Source of the DNA: Stenogyne calaminthoides
Taxonomy: Eukaryota; Streptophyta; Magnoliopsida; Lamiales; Lamiaceae
Length of the DNA: 64,000 bases
NCBI GenBank assembly: GCA_037126765.1
Contig: JBBCBC010000002.1
Coordinates: 16,647,853 to 16,711,852, forward strand
Reading direction: 5' to 3'
Made by a program: the position numbers and the translations under genes. The notes beneath the pieces were generated by a model. That model ran no database searches. It was not told where the DNA came from and saw nothing but the letters and a program-made list of their open reading frames with translations. Positions 33,381 to 44,891 of this stretch are shown here, piece by piece. Positions within the stretch are counted from its first letter, which is position 1, and each line of letters starts with the position of its first letter.

Positions 33381-35060
33381 TGTAGGTCCCGAACGGGTTT
33401 TGTGAGGGCAGAAGTCTAGAGGGGAGGGGTGAATAGACTTTTGAAAACTTTTCGTGCGGATCAGGTGTGATTTGCTAATTGCCTGATCAGAGTGCTAGTG
33501 AGTCAGTTTGGACTGATGTTCAATCTAACTGAGTGTCTGAGGGCAGATCTGTTTGATATCTGTCAGTTTAACTGAGAGTGCGGAAGCTTGTAAATACCCG
33601 TGTGAAAAACCAGTTTTATCAATTCAGATTCTTAAGTCAGTTTTCAACCGGCTGACTAAGGTGTCAACATGATCAGATCAGTTGCTTGGTACAGACTGAT
33701 GTTAACTTAGAATATGTATGCAATTTTAAGCTCAGTTGTGTGAATAGTGTAAAGCAATAAAGAGCAGGTAAATGCACACAAGATTTTATAGTGGTTCAGA
33801 CGAAACCCGTCTTACGTCCATTCTTCCCTTAACACAGGGGCAACTTAACCGACTTAACCTACTGAACTTAGTTTTATGTGTTAGTCCAACACTCAACAGA
33901 TGTTTATCGAGTTCACACTCAACCGAACCAGAAATCAAAAACTAGAATCCCTAGTCTGAAATCTTGCGGTAACAAACTTATCCTAACTTTGAGTTTAGTA
34001 AAGGTTTGTTGTGGTTCCAACTGGAAATCTATCCTAGTGTTTATGTAGCCAAATGCTAGAGGATAGGATTTCTTGCTAAGAACTATGGGATGAACACTCT
34101 AAGAATAATCTTCAAATATGGTGTTCTTCGAGCGGAGATTTTGCTGTAGTTTTTGCTTCTTTTGCGGTGTCTCCGTGTTCCTTCTTAGTGTTCTTCAATT
34201 AGAAGATCGATCCCATTTTATAGACCTCAAAATCAAAGAGCCGTTGGAGAGCAATTTGAATTTCGGACTATATTAGGTAGGTTGTAGGATATGATTGTGA
34301 TGTGCTCCGAATATCGGCGTGGCCATATGCATGATTAGCGTCGTTTATGTCCGCAGCGTCGAATCCCGCATTATCAGCTCTTTTTGTGCACGTATCGCTT
34401 TCTCTTTGGCTTTGCGAGGCGGCACTTCAGTATTTGTCCGTTAGACGATTGATATTCCTTTTGTAGAATATTCGTCTTGTCTGGTGTACCATTTTGGTTG
34501 ATGCGGTGCGGTGACTTGATCGAAAAAGCGGTCGATCTAACTTGTAGAGTCTTCTGATGCAGATTGTCTTAGCACGATATGCAGACTCGGCTGATATAGG
34601 TCTTCTGATAGTCTTCTGATCTTCAGGTGACTCTGAGCCTCAGTGTGTTCGATCATCTTGAGTCTTGGGTTTATTCTTGAGTCTTGAGTTTATCTCGAGT
34701 CTTGAGTTCATCCGAGTCTTGAGTTCATCTGAGTCTTCGAGGTTCATCTGAGTCTTGAGTTCATCGAGTCTTCGAGGTTCATCCGAGTCTTGATGTCTTC
34801 TGTCTTCACGATCTTGACTTCTTTTCTTCCGATTTGTTCTTAGCCTTCCGATCATCGACCTTATCGGGTCATCCGATACTTCGACGACCTATACATATTG
34901 AGTTCCCCTCAATATATGACCTATCTTTACATCGCCTATCTATATATTTAATTTGGTCATCTTAATCGATTCTAAGTCATCATCACCTTAACAGTCCGGG
35001 TTGGTCCTATTAACCTTGTTTTGGAACTTCCATCAAAACTTAAATACAAATTTCCCAACA
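33381..35060 (-). repeat. 3' LTR of D2 (1680 bp)
   Basis: Minus strand TGTTGGGAAATTTGTATTTAAG...GGGACCTACA. The polypurine tract (minus strand AAAAAAGGGGGAAAT) is at 35061-35075. Compared with the 5' LTR, the part 34480-34990 has CG where the 5' LTR has CTG or CAG, for example cttccgatcatcgacc here and cttctgatcatctgacc at about 54520. A TATA-like box (minus strand GTCTATAAAATGG) is near 34213-34224. Confidence 0.92.
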
Positions 35061-35075
35061 ATTTCCCCCTTTTTT

Positions 35076-35268
35076 GATGGAACCAAAACACTTAATCAGA
35101 AAAATAGATACCACAAATAGAAATGCAGATAATGAAATGCAGTACATACTTCAGAAGACAATGAGATGTTGTCTTAGAATCAGAGAGATGGAATATTTCA
35201 TTCAGATAGGTGTGTGCATTAAGAATATATGAAAAGCGTACCTATCATCTGATTCCAAGTTGTCTTCC
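35076..35268. other. D2 region between aORF stop and polypurine tract
   Basis: Noncoding. It resembles the D1 interval 23149-23327 in reverse orientation. Confidence 0.5.
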
Positions 35269-36819
35269 TCAGGTGTACTTGAACATTTGTAGCTCTTTGG
35301 GGATGTCAAACATCTTGTACATCCTTTGCATCAGCCTGTCCAGATCTTCTCTTCTATGGATCCCTCCTTTTCAGCAAATCCATAGTAGGCATTCTTGAAT
35401 TTGTGATTATCTAACTTCTTGTGTTATGCGGCCAAAGGTGGAAGGAGTAGTTCAAAGGGTGGAGCTTAAGGTATTAGTGACATGATCTTCCCTTCCTTCA
35501 TCACTGTCTGGTAGAAATCTGGATACTTCGTTTCTAACCAGTTTCGAAATTCATCATCATTTTCTGTTTGGTTTTGATGAATCGGAATCTTCTCCAGGAT
35601 GTACACATCACACAACCATTCTCCTCTGATCGATCCCATTGCGGAAGCGGATCTAGTCGTCTGAGAGGATGTCTTTAACAGTCTTGGGAAGGGCATTCTT
35701 CTCCCAAGCAATCTCCTCTGCTGCTGAAACCGTTCTTCCTCTTCAGCCGGATGTATCGATGTTTAGTCCTTAGCCTCGGCTAACCTGCTTCTTGATGGCG
35801 GCTTCTCTTATTCTCATGCGATTTGCTCTTGAGTTTGTTAAGAGTCATCGGCTTTTGGTAGAGAATAATTGGCCTTATCTCACGATCTTCATGATTGCTT
35901 TCACCATCTTGCCTTTGCCTTTCTTTCTCCTCGAGTCCGCTTTCGGGTTCATCTTGTTCGTCTTCTTGACTAATTTCTTAGCGAGTTCAAGGCTCTTGGC
36001 ACGATCATCGATTTCCATTCTTTTTTACGTACAAGCGAAGAAAAGTCATCAATCTTGTCGACTCGGCAATAACCTGCGAAAAAGAGCAATTTTACGCTTT
36101 CGATGATCTCTTTGCTATGTTGCTCCACGGTTTTCTTTTACTTCAAAGACGAGATCGATCGAGATGGAGTATTTGGCAAGTCGGATCTGATGGTTTTGGT
36201 AGAGATGCAATTGTTACCAAGCGTATTGCATTTTTTCTTTCTTCTCTTTATTCTCTTGTCCTTCCCCCTTTTTGTTTTCATCAAAGAGGTTGGACATTCT
36301 GCGGTTCAGAGCATTGAATTGCCGTGTGATCTCCTCTCTGAGTTCCTCAACAACAAGAGGAGTGATCTGAACGGTGGCAGAAGGTGCAGGAGTTAAAAAG
36401 CATCTGAGAGCAAATTCGATATCCTATCTTGCTCGTTCAGTAGAAGCTACAAAGTGTTTTCAACCCATATCCATGTGGTTGTCAGTTTTCTCCAAAGATG
36501 CCCAGACATTTTCCAATAGTACTTGTGTCTGATTGAGCATATCTGTCTGAACTTTGAGTTTGTCAGACTGGAGATTGAGCTTCTGGGCAAGAGGATTGAC
36601 TAGTTGCATTACTTCAGAAAGGATGGCATTATGCATCCCAACTGTGTGACTTCTTTCTCTGTCAACCAGTTTTGCTTGCTCTTCCTCAAACCGCTTCATC
36701 AGATCTGCTGTGAGCGCTGCGAACTTGTCTTCAATAGCAGCCTTGATCCCATCCTGAATCTTCTCAGTATAAAGATCTAGGGTATCGGCGCTCAGTATAG
36801 CAGTCTGGTCAGATGTTGA
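35269..36819 (-). pseudogene. D2 aORF, distal part
   Basis: Continues from 38774 after the solo C LTR. In order it encodes the coiled-coil-like segment (FEEEQAKLVDRERSHT; QVLLENVWASLEKTDNHMDMG), a badly scrambled middle (35700-36440) and the C-terminal domain (GEWLCDVYILEKIPIHQNQ, DEFRNWLETKYPDFYQTVMKEG), ending KELQMFKYT at a TGA. It keeps CAG at positions where D1 has TAG. The scrambled middle shows the CAG/CTG-to-CG signature, so the true gene may be less damaged than it looks. Confidence 0.65.
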
Positions 36820-38768
36820 TGTTGGGATTATACTGGAAAGTATGCTTTTTGCTTTGTATAATCGAAACTGAATTTTCAGACTTATTTACTGAAATAAATT
36901 GTTTATCACTGATGCTTTAAATATTATTGAATGTTACATATATTTACTGCATAATTGTTCAGTAAGTCGTACGTGTTACATTGTAGTTAATGTTGTGATA
37001 CCAGATCACAGAAGATTAAATTAACAGTCCCTTGTAACTAAAAGTACGCCATTCACGACCTAGATGGAAATGAACAACCCATCATGAAAGGTTGAAGTGT
37101 AAGGCTCAGATTGGCTTGTCTTGACCAAGGGATTACACTAGTGCATGACTGGTGCACTGAATAGGTCCTACAGGAGGATAAATTCTTCAGAACTGAACAA
37201 GGAAGAATTAGACCTCAGTGGTTCGTTATATCTTAACCTTCGTCCCTTAAATAGGATCACGTGGGATTGGTAACTATTGCTTTGACTTATCATGGGTAGC
37301 GAATCAATGAGATTCAATACTTTTTATCTTGGGCAATATTATTAGTCACATGTGATTGCTAAGATTTAATACGAAGAATCGTGTGCAAGTACGCTTGTTT
37401 GATTTGCCCCCTTGGGAGGTTCATAAGTTTTATCATACTAAATCTTGCAAGTGGAATTAGTTTCCGGTATGGATAATAATGTTGAACCGTTCCTTGACCA
37501 AGGACAAAAGATATTAATTAATGGAAAGTTGTTTCAGTGGCTTGAATTAATTAATGGGCTAGATAATCTTAAACAAAGGAAATAATGACCGGGAGCCATA
37601 TTGACTGTAATATGGGTTAAGATCGATAGTGCAATATTAATTATGTAGTGGGATTAATTAATATTTATGGGCTTGAATTATATTGTGGCTCAATATTAGC
37701 TATTCAAGGTCCATTAGAAGGTCCAATCTTAATTCTCCTAAAGGCCCCCTAAGTAGCCCAACATATAGTCCAATAACTGAAAAGGTGATTAAAATAAAAT
37801 AAATATTGTTGCTTAATTTTCCAACTAAATTTCGAAAATCATAGATATGTTGGGAGAAAGATTTTCTTTGAATTTTGTTATGGAATGAAGATATGTATTC
37901 TTGGAATACAAGATTATCTCATTAAATTCAAGAAATCTCCCACTAGGTTATCTATGATGTGATTTTCGAAAAATTAGAAAATATAGTAGGCAAGAAAGAT
38001 TTTCTTGATTTTCTTGAAAATATATTATGGAAGATATGTATTTCTTGAAATACAAGAATATCTCATAAATTTAAGAAGATCCAAATCTTGGATTCTTGAC
38101 CCCAATATTTTCAAAAATTCCATAGCAAATAGAGAAGGTGGGATTTTGTGAAATATTATAATTATGGGAAAAAGAATATATGAGATATATTCAAGATTTC
38201 TTGAAGATCAAGAAAATATTTTTCCACATTATTTTAGACCTAAATTTTCGACCATCTGGCCTCTATAAATAGGGGATGAATGTTTCATTCCCAGTAACAC
38301 ACGAAAATTGATTTTTCGGAAAAATATCAGCGTCGATAAAATATCAAATATTTTGTAACGTCGACAGATTGTATTTTTTTGAAAAATGACAATTGTGAGT
38401 AGTGTACAATTCCATGGGTTGGAAAAATTAGTAAATCCACAAAGGTGGTGCAACATATTTTATTTTCCTTTTGTTAAATCGTTCACAAGAATCCTTCCAC
38501 CGGATAGTCGAACGAGGACTAAGGGAATACTTGGGAAGTCCTTATGGTTAGTCTATTAAGCCATACCGTTGACATCCCAAGAGGTACGTTCACGTAATCT
38601 CGTAGTATTCCGCATGCGTAGGTTTTACGTGAATTATTATATGCATGATATGTTGTTGGATTATTATTTGAATTAATGTAGGATTAATTCATGCTAGTAA
38701 TAATTAAAGAATTAAATTTGTATTTAAATATTCACCCCGAATAGATCTGTGCAACTTATTCCCCAACA
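36820..38768 (+). mobile_element. Solo LTR of family C in the D2 aORF (1949 bp)
   Basis: TGTTGGGATTATACTGG...CCCCAACA, bounded by the exact duplication gttga (36815-36819 and 38769-38773). The TATA box is at 38263-38272. It is inserted in opposite orientation to D2, into the same aORF class as the copy at 20063 but at a different site. Confidence 0.93.
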
Positions 38769-38773
38769 GTTGA

Positions 38774-40646
38774 GGCCTTGCCAAGTCGGGTCTCATCTGC
38801 AGCACCTATTCTTGGTTCATCGGCAGATCTCTCATGATCTGTAGGAGGTTGAACAGTTTCCTCCCTGTTATCAGCAATTTTGAACCTTTCATGAATCAAC
38901 CATCTGATATCATCATCAGATGTCAATTCAACAGCGCTTTCAATCCCATCATTGTTCAAGCACTTCATCTCCAACTCTACAAAGAAGTCTGATCCCAGAG
39001 TTGTCATGAGGATCAGAAATTCCTCGATGCTTTTCAGTCTGATATCCCTCCAGAACACAATCTCTTCTATTTGTTGCTGGATGTCAGGATGTTGATCCAA
39101 TTCAGGGCACAGGTCCAACAAATACTCCTTGATCTGTTGCTTCATTATCCTTATGATTGGGCTTTCTAAAACATGTGAAGCAAGTACGGTTCTGGTATTG
39201 AAGGGATTATGAGAGATGGACACTCGTTTGGAGATGGGGAGTGAGATGGGGAAATATGTGGTTCAAGTTCATTTTCAGCTTGTTGAGGGTGTTCAGTGCC
39301 CTGAACAGCTTCATTGATTGGGGAAGTGGGAGATCTGGGTGATCTGATAGGTGAGGGTGAGAAGGTTTTATGAGGGGAGGGTGGTGGTGATGATTTTTGA
39401 GGAGAGGGTGATGGCGATTTGGAAGTGGGCGTAGGCGATCTTGCTTTCTGGAAGATCTTGGTGAGAGGCAGAGAATCAGATGGTGATTCTTCCTCAGATT
39501 GCTCCACTTATGTCCCTCGTGATTTCTCTCATACGCTTCGATCATCTGCTCATCCCTTACTTCTTACGATAGTGTGCTCGAGAGTCATATGCGCTATCCG
39601 CTTTTACGATTCCACTGAATTAGATCCTCCGATTCTGCGAACTTCTTTGAAAGCAGAACTTGGAGCGATAAAGGAGAGGAGATGTGACTCTCTTCTGACG
39701 TTTCCGCTGAGCATCTGGTTTCTTGGTCAGATCCTTCCTCTTCATCCTCTTCTCTGGAATTGCCTTTTCCTGCACTTCAGAAGATGCAGTTGTCTTTTCT
39801 TTTCCCTTCTTTTCTCCTTTGGGTTTGGGCACATAAGGAGTAGGATCCTTATCAGATTGTCCAGGCAGGGGCTCATTCTTGCCCAATATGGCCTTGTGCT
39901 TTGCTTGATATATCTTCGCTCCATTAATAATTCTATGGCAGCTTATCTGAGAGAATGATTGAGATTTTATGTATGAAGGAGCACTTGGAAGATAAGCACA
40001 CTTCATTACTCTGGGTCAGTTCGAACTTCCCCAACTCCTTCCGTAGACGTGCCTTGACCATACCCAACCAATCAAAGTCTGAAGCCTTCTTGATGATTGC
40101 AGCCATGACACTGATCTTATAGGAAGTGACAGCATCAAGACTGTAAGTTGAGCACATAATCACCTTCTGACCGATCTCAAGGAGAAGGCGATATTTTCTC
40201 TTCAGGTAGGAGGCTTTGACATTCGTCGTATTCTCCTTGTTTGCTGTTCTCAACAGCTCGGCTTCAAGAAATTCCTTTTCTCCTACATCAGTCGTGTAGG
40301 TCTCTGGATTGATGCTTCCTCGAGTTAGACCGAAGATCCTCTGGAGATCATCATTCAACACTCGTACTTCCAGTCCACCAACGGAAGAAATCAGGTCAGC
40401 ATCAATGTCTTTATCCCTCTGTAGATTGTATAGAAACTCTAGGGCTTCATGGGTGTGGACGATGTTCTGATGTGTAGAGCAATATCGTTCAAGCCCACAC
40501 TCTCGCAAGCACTCCAGAATTTCCAGCGATTCAGGATCTGAGGTGATTGTCAACACTACATACTTCTCATGAATGATGTCTTTCTTCATCGATGCAAAGT
40601 TGCAGAACTTTTTCCCTTGGCCCGGTCATGGAACAAGATATGCCAT
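38774..40646 (-). pseudogene. D2 aORF, proximal part
   Basis: The predicted start at 40646 (MAYLVP) follows the leader intron and frameshifts almost at once. The frame resumes as ...MKKDIIHEKYVVLTITSDPESLEILECLREC, matching D1 in order. Later segments include YLKRKYRLLLEIGQKVIMC, a basic region with a pro/ser-rich hinge (39220-39500), and SHNPFNTRTVL / EEIVFWRDIRLKSIEEF / DDDIRWLIHERF. Breaks occur at about 39510-39640 and 39930-40010. It is the best comparison copy for judging which D1 stops are mutations. Confidence 0.68.
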
Positions 40647-40648
40647 TT

Positions 40649-40841
40649 CTGTACGATATGCAAATTGATGTTTAGTTTGAGTAAGATATTTTAATAAAAT
40701 CAGTCAAACCAGTAATCTTAGCATCAATTTTGCAAGTAAGCGTATAGACCGAATATAAATTACAGAAACACGGCATCACGACTTGTAAACCTAGGTACCA
40801 GAGAGAAATTGAAATCATGCAATATTTAAACGAGAAATTAC
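40649..40841 (-). other. 5' UTR intron of the D2 aORF
   Basis: On the minus strand it begins GTAATTTCTC after AATTTCTG and ends ATATCGTACAG, followed by AAATGG. The position and flanks match the D1 intron at 6054-6308. Confidence 0.55.
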
Positions 40842-40987
40842 CAGAAATTGATTCGTAAGATTGAGAGATAGCAAAAATGGAATCAATTGATTTTGAAGGT
40901 AATTTTCTGAAGATTTTGAAAGTTTTGATCTTATAAGAGCTTTGAGAAGACTAAGTAGTGGAAAGAAGTTTTCTGAGAAAGATTTGG

Positions 40988-41765
40988 ATTTTATAGTATG
41001 CGAGGGAAAACCTTTTTGTACAACTTTCCAAAGTACTCAAGTATCCGTGTTTTGAAATCATTGGCTGAGATTAGTCGGCCGAAAAAAGTTTTGATCGCAC
41101 GGTTGAGAAAAGTAGTCTTCTCGTATTTCGGACTCGAAAATTCATAATAAAACACATTAAATACACATTCCCAAGTCCGCATTAAAAGTTTTGCAGTGCA
41201 TGCGTCATAAAAGTGAAAACAGAGTAAAAACTAATTTATTTAAATAACGCATATAAGAAGTTCAGAAAGGGATAAATAAGAGAATGTATCTGACTGATTG
41301 ATATTGTAATCAACCAGTTACCACTGTGATCTGATTTGGTACTTGTTGACCTTACTGATGGTTGCCTTATGCATTTCCCAACAATATTCCACTCATCTGA
41401 TCAGATTCTTGTTTGAAACACTTCGTTACTTATCTGATCCACTTATCTGATTCTCTTATCTGATACCCTTATCTGATCCACTTCATTCATTTCTCTTATC
41501 TGATCCACTTCTTCTATTCAGGCCGCATTTACTATGCACTTAAGTCTACTCCCGCAAAAACATTTACTTCGGGGAGTCAAAAAGTCGCCTCGATTCCCAA
41601 ATCGGCGCGATTTGACATTCCGTAATAATGGCATAGATATGTTGTGATTACTCACACCGTCAACTCATCCAACCTTTAGCCGCGTGTTCCTTACGCATTG
41701 TCGATGCAAATTTCTCTTAAGGTCTTCTGAGAAAATAAATTTGCAATTATACCCCTAATTTCCTT
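40988..41765. promoter_or_regulatory. Bidirectional promoter region between the aORF and the antisense unit of D2
   Basis: A minus-strand TATA box (ACTATAAAATCC, 40988-40997) starts the aORF leader, whose C/T-rich sequence (ATCTTTCTCAGAAAACTTC) is typical of a plant 5' UTR. A plus-strand TATA box (TTCTATAAATTAGC) at 41766 starts the antisense unit. About 770 bases separate the two, a usual size for a divergent plant promoter. TGATC/CTTATCTGAT words are concentrated at 41395-41510. Confidence 0.5.
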
Positions 41766-41845
41766 CTATAAATTAGCCTGGGGTGTTAGGCAAACAACAC
41801 AACATAAACCATTCATCTTCTTTAGCTTATATTCCATGCTTTCCG

Positions 41846-42238
41846 ATGAATTCCTTATTTCCGGTGAAACTCCTGGCAAAAACCTTTAACCCTTTTCAAA
41901 TGAATTCAGCTTCTCAAATCAACCCTGTGTGTCCCTTCACACTGCTTTCGTCGTCATCTAAGATTACACATACGATCAATGTTAAGCTTCTTTACCACCA
42001 TGGAGGCAGATCTGCTAAGGCAAATGAGAAGACACTTCTCCTAACCGTATGCACCTTGTGCGCCTATCGAGATGATGGAATTAGCATCAACAGACTCAGT
42101 CTGAAACAAAACATGAGTTTGGTATACGGTCTGCATCAGACAACAGTTGATCTTCGTATATCAAACTCAATATTTGCATGCGACACTAGTGTCCGCTTGG
42201 TCCTTGTGACCAAACCTGTGGCACTGTGTCCCATTTAA
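41846..42238 (+). CDS. Antisense ORF of the D2 spacer (about 130 aa, unknown)
   Basis: I do not recognise the product. From the ATG it reads MNSLFPVKLLAKTFNPF and includes FTLLSSSSKITHTINVKLLY and a cysteine pair in TVCTLCAYRDDG. It is open to a TAA at 42238. There is no membrane span or clear signal peptide. It is roughly twice the length of the D1 version, which ends early in sequence with the CAG-to-CG signature. An upstream ATG at 41835 opens only a short frame. Coding status is uncertain. Confidence 0.35.
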   Translation: MNSLFPVKLLAKTFNPFQMNSASQINPVCPFTLLSSSSKITHTINVKLLYHHGGRSAKANEKTLLLTVCTLCAYRDDGISINRLSLKQNMSLVYGLHQTTVDLRISNSIFACDTSVRLVLVTKPVALCPI

Positions 42239-42306
42239 CAGCTGGAGAGCCCATTGATTTCAGGTCTCCTCACTCCGAAGCTCTGAGAGTGGCTCAGGAT
42301 TCTAGA

Positions 42307-42375
42307 AGATGAGAGCATCAAGCTCTTAAAATGAGAGCATCAAGCTCTTAAATGAGAGCATCAAGCTCTTAAAAT
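42307..42375 (+). repeat. Three-copy 22-bp tandem repeat
   Basis: The unit GAGAGCATCAAGCTCTTAAA is repeated three times. Each unit contains the inverted pair GAGC...GCTC and could fold as a small hairpin. It lies in the 3' part of the antisense unit. Confidence 0.85.
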
Positions 42376-42693
42376 CTCTCTCTCCCCTTCCCACCTTGGG
42401 TTGGCTTAGGGCTTATGGTTTATGTAATGTCCTCCGGGTCTTCTTGTACTTGTAGCTTGTAATACCACTTGTAGGTAGCTTGTGATATCACTTGTAGCTT
42501 GTAATGTAAATATGACCTTCGGGTCCTTATCAATGAAAAATTCTGTTATTTCATTGTTGTGTTGCCTCTTCTGACTTATGCGAACTGTAGCTTTAAACTT
42601 GTACGACTTGTTTGTTGACCGTAACTTTAATCGACTTATAAAGTATAACCTTCAAATTTGATCAGTTCCCCCTTAATCAGATATATCTTGAAC

Positions 42694-42861
42694 TGATCTG
42701 CTCCTTGTCTGAACTTCAGATCGGCTCCTTGTCTGACTTTCTGATCTGCTCCTTGTCTGAACTTCAGATCGGCTCCTTGTCTGACTTTATGATCTGCTCC
42801 TTGTCTGAACTTCAGATTGGCTCCTTGTCTGACTTTCAAATCGGCTCCTCGTCTGATCGTC
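42694..42861. repeat. Minisatellite of about 24-bp half units in the D2 spacer
   Basis: Units alternate GATCTGCTCCTTGTCTGAAC and GATCGGCTCCTTGTCTGACT types, giving a 48-bp higher-order period and about seven half units. On the minus strand it stays open and would encode alternating KVRQGAD and KFRQGAD heptads, but it lies after the pol stop and is probably noncoding. Confidence 0.85.
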
Positions 42862-42905
42862 TGATCAGTTGAGATTCCTAACTCAACTGATTCCTCTTAA
42901 CCTTG

Positions 42906-44494
42906 TTAGTCTTTTAACCAACTGGTTATGGAGATCAGTCCACCAACTATTTCTGGTGCATTTTCTCCGAGATCCAGAAGCCCTAGCTCGTTGCATAATT
43001 CTCTGAATCTGATCTCAGCTAGCGGCTTAGTTAAAATATCAGCTTTCTGCTTGTCAGTATGAATCTTTTCCATTCTGATATTCTTCTTTTCAACATGATC
43101 TCTGATAAAATGATGTCTGACATCCACATGCTTGCATCTTGTATGTAGAACAGGATTCTGAGTGATTGCAATAACACTATTACTGTCACAAAATATTAGT
43201 ACGTTCTTAGCTACGATGTTGTAATCCCTCAGCTCCTGACTTAGCCAGAGCAGTTGGGAACAACAGCTTCCTGCAGCCATATATTCTGCTTCAGTAGTAG
43301 ATGTCGCAACTGATGTCTGCTTCTTTGAAAACCAAGAGATCAGTTTATTTCCCAGAAACTGACATGAACCTGAGGTTGACTTCCTGTCGATTTTGCAACC
43401 TCCGTAATCAAAATCAGAATACCCACTAAGCTCTAGATTATCATCTGATGGGTAAAATAAACCAAGGTTTACTGTCCCCTTCAGATACTTGAGAATCCGC
43501 TTAGCTGCTTCTAGGTGGCTTTGCATTGGATTTGCTTGAAATCTGGCACATACACCTACTGCAAAAGTGATATCTGGTCTGCTGGCAGTCAGGTATAGTA
43601 GAGATCCAATGAGAGAGCCCTATATTCTTTCTGATTAGTTTTCTGACCGTCCTCATCTGGATCCATCTTGAACCCGGTCATCATGGGAATTCTGGCTTCC
43701 TTACAATGTTGAACTCCAAACTTGGCCAGTAGATTCCTTGTGTACTTCGCCTGACAGATGAATATACCTTCTGTACTTTGCTTGACTTGTAAACCCAGAA
43801 AGTAATTCATCTGACCCATCATGGACATCTCGAACTTCCCTTTCATCAACTTGCTGAACTTCTCACACAGCTTCTTGTTGGGAGATCCGAAGATGATGTC
43901 GTCCACGTAAATCTGAACCATCAGAATATCTTCTCCATCTTATATTCTGAATAAGGTTCTGTCCACTATTCCTTTAGTGAATCCGCTGTCTATCAAGAAC
44001 TAAGAGAGTGTATCATACCAAGCTCGAGGAGCTTGTTTCAGGCCATAAAGAGCTTTCCTTAAACGGTACACTTGGTTGCCCTTTTCAAAGCCTGGAGGTT
44101 GTTCAACATAAACTTCCTCTGCTAGTACCCCGTTTAAGAATGCACTCTTTACATACATTTGATACACAATGAACCCTCTGTGGGCAGCATATGCCAGAAA
44201 CAGCCGAATGGCTTCTAGGCGAGCGACTGGTGCAAAGGTCTCATCATAATCAATTCCTTCTGATTGTGAATACCCCTTAGCAACAAGTTTTGCCTTATTC
44301 CTGGTTATGACATTATTCTCATCTCTCTTGTTCTTGAATACCCACTTTGTGCCAATCACGTCTTGATGAGTTGGTCTGTCCACCAGTTTCCAAACTTGAT
44401 TCCTCTCAAACTGTTCCAGTTCTTCTTGCATGGCTAGAATCCAGCTTGCGTCTTGTATAGCTTCTTCTACTGTAGTTGGTTCCTTCAAAGACAT
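42906..44494 (-). pseudogene. D2 reverse transcriptase and RNase H
   Basis: RT runs from 44494: AMQEELEQFERNQVWKL, GIDYDETFAPVARLEA, then YQMYVKSAFLNG, where the family has MDVK. The motif A catalytic aspartate is replaced by tyrosine. It continues to RAWYDTLS and a stop near 44000. A second frame (43921-43589) has the YVDD box and MMGQMNYFLGLQV. RNase H (43526-42906) is long and clean, with GYSDFDYGGCKIDRKSTSG, TEAEYMAAGSCCSQ and ADILTKPLAE. At least two frameshifts and the aspartate change mean no active enzyme. Confidence 0.9.
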
Positions 44495-44891
44495 TTACAA
44501 CAGTACATGACACTTTCACCAATCTGATGTTTAGTTTTGACTCTATCAGATGGGTCTCCGATAATCAGATCAATTGGATGACTGGTAATCCAGGTCCTTC
44601 TTTTCTGATTTGCGTCTATTTGGAGAACATCATCCATTTCTGATAGTAGTTCATTACTAGTGATTGGGAGTGGTGCAGAATTAAGATCCACTTGATAAGA
44701 ACATGTCTCAGCTGATGTTGGACTCATCATGTGCTGATGTATGTTCATAGGAACTTCAGGAGTTCCCCCTGAACCAGATGGTTCAGTTGATACTGTCTCA
44801 GCTGTACCAGCTTCTTCACTGACAGTTGTGCGTACCTTAGGGTCTGATTGACCTGGTGAATCAGCAAGATCAAGTTCTGGAATATACACTG

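Larger units (their letters stand above)
41766..42545 (+). promoter_or_regulatory. Antisense transcription unit of the D2 spacer
   Basis: TATA box at 41766-41774, an A/C-rich leader (AAACAACACAACATAAACC), an ATG at 41846, then a 3' region ending in GTAATGTAAATATGACC and a CAATGAAAAA signal at about 42531-42540. The D1 counterpart has the same features in the same order (4725-5255). It is transcribed against pol and away from the aORF. Confidence 0.5.

Noticed and set aside
35792..36396. Two overlapping plus-strand frames with strong hydrophobic runs, suggesting membrane proteins
   Set aside because: They fall in the scrambled middle of the D2 aORF on the opposite strand, where frame-breaking changes have removed stops; no promoter or homology seen.
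39419..39958. 179-codon plus-strand frame with hydrophobic, membrane-like content
   Set aside because: It lies antisense to the conserved D2 aORF, whose lysine-rich and proline-rich codons produce the hydrophobic complement.
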